The notes beneath the pieces are model-generated. The model saw nothing but the letters and a program-made list of their open reading frames with translations. It was not told where the DNA came from and did no database searches. DNA of 39,882 bases from JAVBLQ01 sp031553435 (GTDB lineage Bacteria > Bacteroidota > Bacteroidia > Bacteroidales > Azobacteroidaceae), in assembly GCA_031553435.1 (NCBI GenBank), contig JAVBLQ010000064.1, positions 1-39,882 on the forward strand, written 5' to 3'. This document shows, in pieces, positions 31,955-39,708 of this stretch (positions within the stretch are counted from its first letter, which is position 1; each line of letters opens with the position of its first letter). The translations under genes were made by a program, and so were the position numbers.

Positions 31955-32561
31955 TGGGGAATAAAACATAAACTTCCCCTAATCCTTTGTCGAACAAAAA
32001 ATTAAGGAAAACTTCGATTAAAAAAGGAGAAAAAAGAATAATTACACTGGCCCAGGCCGTAAATTTTACTTGCATTTCTTCTTTTATGTGCATAAAAGAA
32101 AGGCTTCCATTCCAAATGATGTATACCGTATATAAAGAAAATAAATAGGAAAAATATTTCAGCCACGGAAGTAATAAAGAAATTCCTATCAAAACATAAA
32201 TCAAAGAAGAAGCATAACCTACAAATTTCTGGCAATACTTAAAATTATCATCTCCTGAAAAATACTTGATTACGACTTTATTTAAAAAAAATGAGGCAAG
32301 AAAAAAACCTGAAAAAAGAACTAAAAAAGTTTTGATTGTCAATAGCAAAGCCATCTCCAACCGATTGGCATGCTCATATTTTCCATTGATAAATAATCCT
32401 ACAAAAGCAATCAAAGTAATAAGTCCGAAAATCGGATATATGTAGGATTTAAGAAAAGCTTCACCATTTTCTTTATCATTATCATCAGCCGACAAAAAAT
32501 TCCAGGATTTTGCCGGCTGAGAAATAATCACAAAAATACGTTGGAATATTTTTTTGTACAT
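31944..32561 (-). CDS. YIP1-like integral membrane protein
   Basis: About 205 residues with roughly five hydrophobic segments and an N-terminal amphipathic stretch (YKKIFQRIFVIISQPAKSWNFL) typical of Bacteroidota YIP1-family proteins. Segments lie around YIYPIFGLITLIAFVGLFI, LLLTIKTFLVLFSGFFLASFFL, YASSLIYVLIGISLLLPWL, YLFSLYTVYIIW and WASVIILFSPFLIEVFLNFLF. The frame is open to 32582, but I prefer the ATG at 32561 because homologues begin MYK. The function is unknown. It overlaps smpB. Confidence 0.75.
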   Translation of the reverse strand: MYKKIFQRIFVIISQPAKSWNFLSADDNDKENGEAFLKSYIYPIFGLITLIAFVGLFINGKYEHANRLEMALLLTIKTFLVLFSGFFLASFFLNKVVIKYFSGDDNFKYCQKFVGYASSLIYVLIGISLLLPWLKYFSYLFSLYTVYIIWNGSLSFMHIKEEMQVKFTAWASVIILFSPFLIEVFLNFLFDKGLGEVYVLFPNAN

Positions 32562-32606
32562 CAGGTCTTCATTTGAAAACACAAATGTACAAGAAAATAA
32601 TTATTT

Positions 32607-33398
32607 TTACAATCCACTTGTCGGTTTGACCAATAAAAACATGATCGGATTGCGTGGATATGCTTTGAATATATTCTTGCCATTTTTGGCGCCGGACTTG
32701 AAATAGACGTTAATTCTGGATAACCTGCAATTGACTCCGTCCACAGTAGTATCTTTTGCATAGGATGAATACAACAAATTTTCAACATCAAAAGCATAAC
32801 TTCTATACTCAGAATTAATATTAAGTACTTCGTTTGTGTTTTTAGGTAAAATGTACACAGAATAAATATTACTTCCCGGTTCAACCGAATCAGTATTAAA
32901 TATCATATCATAATCAAAAATAGTCTTAGAAGCTTTATTCCTGAATCCATCAAACCATGCACCTCCAAAGCAAGTTACAGATAACATATCAACAATAGAA
33001 TCCTGATAAGTAATAGCATCATACATCATGCTTTTTGCTTCTTCCCCGTTGGCAATAATTGCCTCACTGCTCTCCAAACGTTCATCTACTCTCAAATCCG
33101 TTAATGTCAGGTATTCGGAAGAAGGTTGATTGTCAAAATCTATTGTATAGCTTACATACAAATAATCTCCCGGTTTATAAGAGTCAGGCAATGTAGGTGC
33201 AGCATAAGGATGTAATACGTCATATGAAGTCTGTAACATTACCATTCCTCCGTTCGATAAAACCACAATTGCAGGAACATTTGCATAAGACCTTGAATTT
33301 CCGCCATCCAAACAACTCCACAAACTAATACTTAATAATAACACTGTTGTCAAGACAACAAATGACTTTTTCATTTTCATAAGTTCTAACCTTTTCAT
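32607..33398 (-). CDS. NigD-like lipoprotein
   Basis: A 263-residue predicted lipoprotein of the NigD-like family found in Bacteroides and relatives. The signal runs through FVVLTTVLLLSISLWSC, with lipidation at the Cys of LWSC. The mature part is beta-rich, with YANVPAIVVLSNGGMVMLQTSYDVLHPY at its start and DFDNQPSSEYLTLTDLRVDERLESS in the middle. It ends in RNPIMFLLVKPTSGL. Starts at 33398, 33380 and 33374 are all possible. The last two give a more usual signal length. NigD itself is linked to bacteriocin-type clusters, but most NigD-like proteins have no known role. Confidence 0.75.
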   Translation of the reverse strand: MKRLELMKMKKSFVVLTTVLLLSISLWSCLDGGNSRSYANVPAIVVLSNGGMVMLQTSYDVLHPYAAPTLPDSYKPGDYLYVSYTIDFDNQPSSEYLTLTDLRVDERLESSEAIIANGEEAKSMMYDAITYQDSIVDMLSVTCFGGAWFDGFRNKASKTIFDYDMIFNTDSVEPGSNIYSVYILPKNTNEVLNINSEYRSYAFDVENLLYSSYAKDTTVDGVNCRLSRINVYFKSGAKNGKNIFKAYPRNPIMFLLVKPTSGL

Positions 33399-33413
33399 TA
33401 TATTACAATTTTA

Positions 33414-33421
33414 CAAAAATA
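33414..33421 (-). promoter_or_regulatory. Probable -7 box of the NigD-like gene
   Basis: TATTTTTG on the minus strand matches TAnnTTTG and lies 15-40 bases before the candidate starts. Confidence 0.4.
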
Positions 33422-33518
33422 ATTTTAATTCTCAATACACACATAATTTTAAAACGAAATATTTTAGATAAACGTTGCATGAGCAAATCCATTTTTATCA
33501 ATTATTTTATTTAACACA

Positions 33519-33550
33519 TTTGTAAAATCTGAATTATTCAGCTATGTTTG
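33519..33550 (+). promoter_or_regulatory. Full Bacteroides-type promoter of the dehydrogenase gene
   Basis: TTTG (33519-33522), 20-base spacer, TATGTTTG (33543-33550): an exact match to the consensus. The leader would be about 23 bases. Confidence 0.7.
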
Positions 33551-33577
33551 TAGAAGAAAAACAAAAATAAAAAATCA

Positions 33578-34786
33578 ATGAGTAAAGTTCTTATCATAGG
33601 AGCAGGAGGTGTCGGCACTGTTGTTGCACATAAAGTTGCCCAAAATCATGAAATATTTTCAGAGATTATGCTGGCAAGCCGCACAGTCTCCAAATGCGAT
33701 GCCATCGCCGAAACAATAGGTACAAAATACGGAAATAAAAAAATACAAACAGCTAAAGTCGATGCCGACAATGTGCCTGAATTAGTTGCTTTGCTCAAAA
33801 AATTTCAACCGGAACTGGTGATCAATGTAGCATTGCCCTATCAGGATTTAACCATCATGGACGCCTGTCTGGAAGCCGGAGTAAATTATCTGGATACTGC
33901 TAACTATGAGCCGGTGGACGAAGCCAAATTCGAATACAAATGGCAATGGGCCTATCAGGATAGATTCAAAGCCGCCGGATTAACCGCTATTCTGGGTTGT
34001 GGTTTCGATCCCGGAGTTTCCGGTATTTACACTGCTTTTGCGGCCAAACATCATTTCAGTGAAATGCACTACCTTGATATAGTAGATTGTAATGCAGGTG
34101 ATCACGGAAAAGCTTTTGCCACCAATTTTAATCCGGAAATCAATATCCGTGAAGTCACTCAAAAAGGCAAATACTGGGAAAACGGGCAATGGGTCTATAC
34201 AGAACCGCATGAAATACATAAACCGTTGAATTATCCGAATATCGGGCCTAAAGAATCTTATGTAATCTATCACGAAGAACTGGAATCTTTGGTGAAAAAT
34301 TTCCCGACACTGAAACGCGCCCGCTTCTGGATGACATTCGGACAAGAATACCTGACACATTTACGCGTGATCCAGAACATCGGAATGGCAAGAATCGATC
34401 CGGTAATGTACAATGGCGTAGAAATCATTCCCATCCAATTCCTGAAAGCCGTATTGCCTAATCCGGGTGATCTGGGAGAAAATTATACCGGGGAAACTTC
34501 TATCGGTTGCCGCATTTCAGGCCTTGACAAATCCGGCAAACCAATGACTTATTATGTATACAACAATTGCAATCATCAAGATGCTTTCAAAGAAACCGGT
34601 ACGCAAGGCGTTAGCTATACCACCGGTGTTCCCGCTATGATCGGAGCCATGATGTTTATGAAGGGTTTTTGGAAAAAACCGGGAGTTTTCAATGTAGAAG
34701 AATTCGATCCGGACCCATTTATGGAACAACTTAACAAACAAGGATTACCTTGGGTGGAAGTGTTTAATCAGAATCTGGAAGTTTAA
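33578..34786 (+). CDS. Carboxynorspermidine synthase / saccharopine dehydrogenase-family protein
   Basis: A 402-residue NAD(P)-dependent dehydrogenase of the saccharopine dehydrogenase family. The N-terminal Rossmann fold opens KVLIIGAGGVGTVVAHKVAQ. LVINVALPYQDLTIMDACLEAGVNYLDTANYE and GCGFDPGVSGIYTAFA are the family blocks. Length and layout match carboxynorspermidine (carboxyspermidine) dehydrogenase, which condenses aspartate semialdehyde with a diamine for spermidine or norspermidine synthesis in many gut Bacteroidota. The matching decarboxylase is not in the window. It has a well-formed promoter. The order dehydrogenase, bcp, recA is one I associate with Bacteroides genomes. Confidence 0.85.
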   Translation: MSKVLIIGAGGVGTVVAHKVAQNHEIFSEIMLASRTVSKCDAIAETIGTKYGNKKIQTAKVDADNVPELVALLKKFQPELVINVALPYQDLTIMDACLEAGVNYLDTANYEPVDEAKFEYKWQWAYQDRFKAAGLTAILGCGFDPGVSGIYTAFAAKHHFSEMHYLDIVDCNAGDHGKAFATNFNPEINIREVTQKGKYWENGQWVYTEPHEIHKPLNYPNIGPKESYVIYHEELESLVKNFPTLKRARFWMTFGQEYLTHLRVIQNIGMARIDPVMYNGVEIIPIQFLKAVLPNPGDLGENYTGETSIGCRISGLDKSGKPMTYYVYNNCNHQDAFKETGTQGVSYTTGVPAMIGAMMFMKGFWKKPGVFNVEEFDPDPFMEQLNKQGLPWVEVFNQNLEV

Positions 34787-34799
34787 AATATTGCCTGAT

Positions 34800-34848
34800 A
34801 AAGTGAAAAACTAGAATGTACGAAAACCAATTTTTAGTTTTTCACTTT
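34800..34848. repeat. Word-type hairpin after the dehydrogenase gene
   Basis: AAAGTGAAAAACTA (34800-34813) pairs perfectly over 14 bp with 34835-34848. The right arm continues with TTTTAG and TTTTTAA words to about 34860, which also supply a T-run. It could act as a terminator for the dehydrogenase gene. Confidence 0.75.
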
Positions 34849-34877
34849 TAGTTTTTAATTTTTTAAAAAGCTTAATT

Positions 34878-35047
34878 ATGAATACAAAAACTTTAACAGA
34901 GGAAGATCGACAAGAAATGCGTCAAATGATTTACAATTATTAACGGCTTATATCGCGGACATATTACATTCTCCCTTGACTGCCGAAAGATTTTATAGGA
35001 GAATGATAAAACAAATCAATTTTCACACATTATCCACGGAAGTTTAA
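34878..35047 (+). pseudogene. Small gene broken by a one-base frameshift
   Basis: The ATG at 34878 opens MNTKTLTEEDRQEMRQMIYNY, then a stop at 34941. In the next frame the same style continues as TAYIADILHSPLTAERFYRR from 34943 to a stop at 35045-35047. Restoring one base near 34941 joins both parts into a coherent 56-residue helical protein. I do not recognise it. Either the gene is decayed or the base is a sequencing error. It lies between the dehydrogenase and bcp genes, in the same direction. Confidence 0.45.
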
Positions 35048-35063
35048 TAAAAAGATAACACAT

Positions 35064-35519
35064 ATGAAAACAGGAGACAAAATCCCCGAAATACTTGGCA
35101 AAGACCAAAACGGGAACGAAATAAAAGCATCCGACTACAAAGGTAAAAAACTAGTACTGTATTTTTATCCCAAAGACAATACTTCGGGTTGTACAGCTCA
35201 AGCCTGTAGCCTGAGAGATGGTTATTCTGAGCTTCGAAAAGCCGGCTACGAAGTAATCGGCATCAGTGTCGATGACGAAAAATCACATCTTAAATTCATA
35301 GAAAAACAATCATTACCCTTCAACCTGATAGCCGATACCGACAAAAAACTGGTAGAACAATTCGGCGTCTGGGGCGAAAAAAGCATGTACGGACGAAAAT
35401 ACATGGGAATATTTCGCACAACCTTCATTATCAATGAAGAAGGAATTATCGAAAAAATAATCGGGCCGAAAGAAGTAAAAACAAGTGATCATGCAAATCA
35501 GATTCTGAAAACAATCTAA
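35064..35519 (+). CDS. bcp: Peroxiredoxin Bcp/PrxQ
   Basis: A 151-residue thiol peroxidase of the PrxQ/BCP class that reduces hydrogen peroxide and organic peroxides using thioredoxin. KLVLYFYPKDNTSGCTAQACSLRD holds the peroxidatic Cys and, five residues on, the resolving Cys, the usual atypical two-cysteine arrangement of PrxQ. The conserved Arg-containing block FGVWGEKSMYGRKYMGIFRTTFIINEEG is present. Length is normal. It lies after the broken small gene and before the toxin-antitoxin pair. Confidence 0.95.
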   Translation: MKTGDKIPEILGKDQNGNEIKASDYKGKKLVLYFYPKDNTSGCTAQACSLRDGYSELRKAGYEVIGISVDDEKSHLKFIEKQSLPFNLIADTDKKLVEQFGVWGEKSMYGRKYMGIFRTTFIINEEGIIEKIIGPKEVKTSDHANQILKTI

Positions 35520-35521
35520 TA

Positions 35522-35632
35522 TTTTTTGCTGCAAATTTTACGAATTTATACAAATTACAATCTCTTTACAACTTTTATTTTGCGTTAATTGGCTAATGCC
35601 GAACATTGTTTCGTAAAATTCGCGGCAAAAAA
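35522..35632. repeat. Imperfect 23-bp inverted repeat after bcp
   Basis: Arms 35522-35544 and 35610-35632 match as reverse complements at 21 of 23 positions, around a 65-base loop. The left arm and the bases after it show a weak 10-base period (GCAAATTTTA, CGAATTTATA, CAAATTACAA). It ends 56 bases before the toxin gene. Confidence 0.75.
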
Positions 35633-35688
35633 CAACCCAAAAAATATTAAAATAATTTCAACCAAAGTTTAGCTATAACTAAATTATT

Positions 35689-36138
35689 ATGTGTAAATTT
35701 GCAACCGAGATTATGAAAGAAATCGAAGGAAAACAACAAACTTTCGAAAAATTATGGATCGATGATGTCTGTTTATTAGACAAATTTGAAAAAGAAATTT
35801 CAATAAATCGTCAATTTTTAAGTGAATATAAGACAATTATATCTTATATGAATTTTGTGGCAAGAGGATATACTCTCTCTGATTCAAAATTTAGGGAAAT
35901 AAAGGGAAACAGCCCTTTCTTGAAACAATATGAATTCAAAAGTAAACACTTGAGAATTTATGCCATCAAAAATGACAATGGCAAAATTATTGTTTTTGGA
36001 GGATATAAAAAAATTCAACAAACAGACATCAAAAGATTGAATAAAATTGCTGCGGAGTATGTGTTTCAAAAAAAGCAAGCTCATTTAAAACATTGGAAAA
36101 TAATCTATGGAAAGGACAGATTTACTAAGAAGCTCTGA
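35689..36138 (+). CDS. higB: RelE/HigB-type toxin
   Basis: A 149-residue protein matching the RelE/ParE superfamily, HigB or phage Gp49-like type. The C-terminal core has SKHLRIYAIKNDNGKIIVFGGYKKIQQTDIKRLNKIAAEY, the beta-sheet and terminal helix of these ribosome-dependent mRNA interferases or related toxins. The N-terminal 80 residues are longer than in a minimal HigB. The gene overlaps the downstream helix-turn-helix gene by 32 bases, and toxin-first order is the HigBA layout. The start may be 35713, because a -7-like box (TAAATTTG, 35694-35701) lies between the two candidate starts. Confidence 0.75.
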   Translation: MCKFATEIMKEIEGKQQTFEKLWIDDVCLLDKFEKEISINRQFLSEYKTIISYMNFVARGYTLSDSKFREIKGNSPFLKQYEFKSKHLRIYAIKNDNGKIIVFGGYKKIQQTDIKRLNKIAAEYVFQKKQAHLKHWKIIYGKDRFTKKL

Positions 36139-36418
36139 ATATTGGAAAGCCAAAATCCAAATAGATCTTTTCAATCAGGTAAGAGTCTATATGGAAGAAA
36201 ATAATCTGACCAGGACTCAACTCGCTGAAAAGTTGGGCGTTTCGAAAGGATACATCACCCAGGTGCTGAATGGAGACTTTGATCACCGGATTTCCAAACT
36301 GGTGGAACTATCTCTGGCCGTAGGTGTCATTCCTGACATAAAATTCAGAAATCTGGATGAATTCCTCAAAGAAGACGAACAAAATATAATGCAGAAATCA
36401 AAAAATGTGACTAAATAA
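36107..36418 (+). CDS. higA: HigA-type antitoxin (XRE helix-turn-helix)
   Basis: A 103-residue protein with an XRE/Cro helix-turn-helix at about 31-66 (LTRTQLAEKLGVSKGYITQVLNG, then ISKLVELSLAVG). Its position after and overlapping the RelE-like toxin gene identifies it as the likely antitoxin and autorepressor. The first 25 residues resemble a helix that may contact the toxin. Together the pair is a compact module between bcp and recA. No promoter of its own is seen. Confidence 0.75.
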   Translation: MERTDLLRSSEYWKAKIQIDLFNQVRVYMEENNLTRTQLAEKLGVSKGYITQVLNGDFDHRISKLVELSLAVGVIPDIKFRNLDEFLKEDEQNIMQKSKNVTK

Positions 36419-36451
36419 GCCAAAATCCTCAACCATTTAAACAAAAAAATT

Positions 36452-37492
36452 ATGGCAGAAAAAGAAAAAGACAACAACGCAGAAATTAATTTCAACAAAC
36501 CCATTCCTAACGCGGAAAAGGTAAAAGCATTGCGCGCAGCAATGGACAAAATAGAAAAAAGCTTCGGCAAAGGTTCTATCATGAAAATGGGCGACGACAA
36601 AATCGAAGAAATAAGTGTGATTCCGACCGGATCCATTGGCCTAAACGCCGCATTGGGAGTAGGTGGATATCCAAGAGGCCGTATCATTGAAATATATGGC
36701 CCCGAATCTTCCGGGAAAACAACACTCGCTATCCATGCCATAGCAGAAGCTCAAAGAGCCGGTGGAATTGCCGCATTCATTGATGCCGAACATGCTTTCG
36801 ATCGTTTTTATGCAGAAAAATTAGGCGTGGATGTTGAAAACCTCTGGATTTCGCAACCGGATTCAGGAGAACAGGCTTTGGAAATTGCAGAACAACTTAT
36901 TCGCTCATCAGCTATAGACATCATCGTCATTGACTCGGTTGCAGCCTTAACTCCTAAAGCCGAACTCGAAGGTGAAATGGGAGAATCCAAAATGGGACTT
37001 CAAGCCCGTTTGATGTCGCAGGCACTTCGTAAATTGACTGCCGCCATCAATAAAACCAATACAACTTGTGTCTTCATTAATCAATTGAGGGATAAAATCG
37101 GGGTGATGTTCGGAAATCCGGAAACCACCACAGGAGGTAATGCATTGAAATTCTATGCTTCCGTCCGCTTAGACATCCGAAAAGCATCTGCCATCAAAGA
37201 CGGAGAAGATGTGAAAGGTAATCAAACCCGGGTAAAAGTAGTGAAAAACAAAGTAGCTCCCCCTTTCAGAAAAGCTGAATTCGACATCATGTTCGGCGAA
37301 GGCATTTCCAAAGTAGGTGAAATTGTTGATTTGGGAACCGAATTGAACATTGTCAAAAAAAGCGGTTCATGGTACAGCTACAATGACACTAAATTAGGGC
37401 AGGGACGCGAATCTGCCAAAGATTGCCTGCGCGACAATCCTGAATTAGCTGAAGAACTCGAAAAATTGATTTTTGAGGCGCTGAAGAAGTAA
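36452..37492 (+). CDS. recA: Recombinase RecA
   Basis: A 346-residue RecA, the strand-exchange protein that also activates the SOS response. Walker A GPESSGKTT is at about 83-91 and Walker B in IDIIVIDSVAAL. The L1 and L2 DNA-binding loops are in GEMGESKMGLQARLMSQ and NQLRDKIGVMFGNPETTTGGNALKFYAS. A short basic C-terminal domain follows. The N-terminal extension is acidic/lysine mixed, as in Bacteroidota. It starts 33 bases after higA. Confidence 0.98.
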   Translation: MAEKEKDNNAEINFNKPIPNAEKVKALRAAMDKIEKSFGKGSIMKMGDDKIEEISVIPTGSIGLNAALGVGGYPRGRIIEIYGPESSGKTTLAIHAIAEAQRAGGIAAFIDAEHAFDRFYAEKLGVDVENLWISQPDSGEQALEIAEQLIRSSAIDIIVIDSVAALTPKAELEGEMGESKMGLQARLMSQALRKLTAAINKTNTTCVFINQLRDKIGVMFGNPETTTGGNALKFYASVRLDIRKASAIKDGEDVKGNQTRVKVVKNKVAPPFRKAEFDIMFGEGISKVGEIVDLGTELNIVKKSGSWYSYNDTKLGQGRESAKDCLRDNPELAEELEKLIFEALKK

Positions 37493-37505
37493 AATTCAAA
37501 AATTA

Positions 37506-37540
37506 GAACACGGAATACAAGGATTAAGGATTCCGTGTTC
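37506..37540 (+). terminator. Hairpin after recA
   Basis: GAACACGGAAT (37506-37516) and ATTCCGTGTTC (37530-37540) form an 11-bp stem with a 13-base loop, 13 bases after the recA stop. No strong T-run follows, so termination may be factor-assisted. Confidence 0.6.
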
Positions 37541-37749
37541 AACGAATCAGACTCCCATGGATAATCCGATGCACCATCACATCTTTCTCATCAATGGTGT
37601 AAATAATCGCAAAATTGAATAAATATTCGCTTTTTTAAATTCATCCAAAGAATAAGTTTCTTGTTCATATGTATCTTTGGGTTCTTCAACAAGGGAAGAT
37701 GATGTTTTTTCTATAAGATACCTCTTTTTCTTTTGTTTTTTTCAGCCAT
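37539..37749 (-). pseudogene. Decayed toxin-antitoxin remnant
   Basis: On the minus strand an ATG at 37749 gives MAEKNKRKRGIL and a stop. One frame over the same gene-like text continues with SSSLVEEPKDTYEQETYSLD. A third frame (37634 to 37539) then reads NFAIIYTIDEKDVMVHRIIH-GSLIR and stops, which is the C-terminal end of a RelE/ParE toxin. The pieces look like an antitoxin start and a toxin end joined by deletion and frameshifts. The toxin end overlaps the recA hairpin by 2 bases. No intact frame remains. Confidence 0.5.
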
Positions 37750-37807
37750 GGTTTTGCTAATTTTCTATTACAAATTTATTCCTGCCAAAATGTCACCCCT
37801 CCCCTTC

Positions 37808-37823
37808 TGGCATCCTTTTTGTT
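37808..37823 (+). promoter_or_regulatory. Sigma-54-like -24/-12 element upstream of htpG
   Basis: TGGCAT, five bases, TTGT fits the spacing of the sigma-54 consensus TGGCAC-N5-TTGC with two mismatches. It lies 40 bases upstream of the htpG start. A mirrored TGCCA is at 37783-37787. No TAnnTTTG box is seen before htpG. The remaining gap sequence (37541-37807) holds only the pseudogene pieces. Confidence 0.35.
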
Positions 37824-37862
37824 TACTTCCCTTTCAGAATAATAATTAAAACTATATATCAT

Positions 37863-39707
37863 ATGCAAAAAGGACATATTGGGGTAACTACAGACAATAT
37901 TTTCCCCATTATCAAAAAATTCTTGTACAGTGACCATGAAATTTTCCTCCGGGAATTAGTTTCCAATGCTGTTGATGCTTCCCAAAAATTGAAAACGCTC
38001 GCATCTGTCGGCGAATTCAAAGGTGAAATCGGCGATCTGAATGTAAAAATCAAACTAGACAAAAAAACAATCACCATTTCAGACCGCGGAATCGGAATGA
38101 CGGCCGAAGAAATTGAAAAATACATCAACCAAATCGCCTTTTCGAGCGCCAACGAATTCCTGGATAAATACAAAAATGATGCAAATGCCATTATCGGACA
38201 TTTCGGATTGGGATTCTATTCCGCATTCATGGTTTCTAAAAAAGTAGAGATTATCACCAAATCCCACAAAGATGCTCCGGCCATGAAATGGTCGTGCGAT
38301 GGTTCGCCGGAATATACTTTGGAAGAAACTAAAAAAGAAGATCGTGGAACTGACATCATCCTTTATATCGATGATGAAAACAAAGAATTCCTGGAAAAAA
38401 CAAGAGTTGAAGGTCTGTTGAAAAAATACTGCCGTTTCCTCCCTATTCCTGTCATTTTTGGCAAAAAACAAGAATGGAAAGACGACAAATACGTTGAAAC
38501 AGATGAAGACAATGTCATCAACGATCCAAACCCACTGTGGACCAGAAAACCAAGCGAACTTACCGACGAAGACTACAAAAAATTTTATCAGGATCTTTAT
38601 CCTTTCACAGACGAACCTTTGTTCTGGATACATTTGAATGTGGACTATCCCTTCAAATTGACCGGAATTCTCTATTTCCCGAAAATAAAAAACAATATCG
38701 ATTTACAACGTAATAAAATCCAATTATACTGCAATCAGGTATTTGTTACCGATTCGGTAGAAGGTATTGTGCCTGAATTTCTTACCCTGCTTCATGGAGT
38801 AATCGATTCTCCGGACATTCCTTTGAATGTATCCCGTTCATATCTGCAAAGCGACAGCAATGTGAAGAAAATTTCCAACCACATTACTAAAAAAGTGGCA
38901 GACCGTTTGGAAGAAATCTTCAAAAACAACCGTCCGCAGTTTGAAGAAAAATGGGATAACCTCAAAATCTTCGTCGAATACGGAATGCTCAGTGATGAAA
39001 AATTCTACGAACGGGCACAAAAATTCGCTTTGGTTAAAAATATCGATGGAAAATTCTTTACACTTGAAGAGTATAAAACGTTGATAAAAGGCGAACAAAC
39101 AGACAAAGACGGTAATCTGGTTTATCTATACACAAGCGATAAAGATTCTCAATACGCCTACATCGATGCCGCCAAAAACAAAGGATATGATGTGCTCCAG
39201 ATGGATGGACAGTTAGACGTTCATTTCGTAGGAAAACTTGAGCAGTCAATGGAAAAAAGCCGCTTTGTTCGCGTCGACAGTGATGTGGTTGACAACCTCA
39301 TCCGTAAATCCGAAAACAAAGAAGTAAATCTTTCGGAAGATCAGAAAAAAGAACTGACGGAAACCTTCAAATCAGCTGTTTCTCCGATCGAAAAAACAGA
39401 ATTCGTAGTGATGTTCGAACATTTGGGAGAAAATGCAAATCCTGTAACAATCACCCAAAACGAATTCATGCGCCGGATGCAAGAAATGTCAGCCATGCAA
39501 CAAGGGTTCAATTTTTATGGAGAAATGCCTGTTTCCTACAATCTTGTGCTGAATATGGATCACCCCCTGATCAAAAAAGTACAGGAAGATAAAGAAAACT
39601 CCCAATCCGTTGTCGGACAATTGGTCGATCTGGCCCTCTTATCCAATGGTCTCTTAAAAGGAGAAGCCTTGAGCAAATTCATTAAGAGAAGTGTGGAAAT
39701 GATTTAA
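37863..39707 (+). CDS. htpG: Chaperone HtpG (Hsp90 family)
   Basis: A 614-residue bacterial Hsp90, a cytosolic ATP-dependent chaperone. The N-terminal GHKL ATPase domain shows ELVSNAVDAS (Glu/Asn of the ATP site, about 31-40), DRGIGM (about 78-83) and GHFGLGFYSAF (about 119-129). The middle domain contains GILYFPKIKNNIDLQRNKIQLYCNQVFV and NVSRSYLQSD. The C-terminal dimerisation domain ends LKGEALSKFIKRSVEMI. Length is within the HtpG range. It has its own upstream region with a possible sigma-54-like promoter. Confidence 0.96.
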   Translation: MQKGHIGVTTDNIFPIIKKFLYSDHEIFLRELVSNAVDASQKLKTLASVGEFKGEIGDLNVKIKLDKKTITISDRGIGMTAEEIEKYINQIAFSSANEFLDKYKNDANAIIGHFGLGFYSAFMVSKKVEIITKSHKDAPAMKWSCDGSPEYTLEETKKEDRGTDIILYIDDENKEFLEKTRVEGLLKKYCRFLPIPVIFGKKQEWKDDKYVETDEDNVINDPNPLWTRKPSELTDEDYKKFYQDLYPFTDEPLFWIHLNVDYPFKLTGILYFPKIKNNIDLQRNKIQLYCNQVFVTDSVEGIVPEFLTLLHGVIDSPDIPLNVSRSYLQSDSNVKKISNHITKKVADRLEEIFKNNRPQFEEKWDNLKIFVEYGMLSDEKFYERAQKFALVKNIDGKFFTLEEYKTLIKGEQTDKDGNLVYLYTSDKDSQYAYIDAAKNKGYDVLQMDGQLDVHFVGKLEQSMEKSRFVRVDSDVVDNLIRKSENKEVNLSEDQKKELTETFKSAVSPIEKTEFVVMFEHLGENANPVTITQNEFMRRMQEMSAMQQGFNFYGEMPVSYNLVLNMDHPLIKKVQEDKENSQSVVGQLVDLALLSNGLLKGEALSKFIKRSVEMI

Positions 39708-39708
39708 T

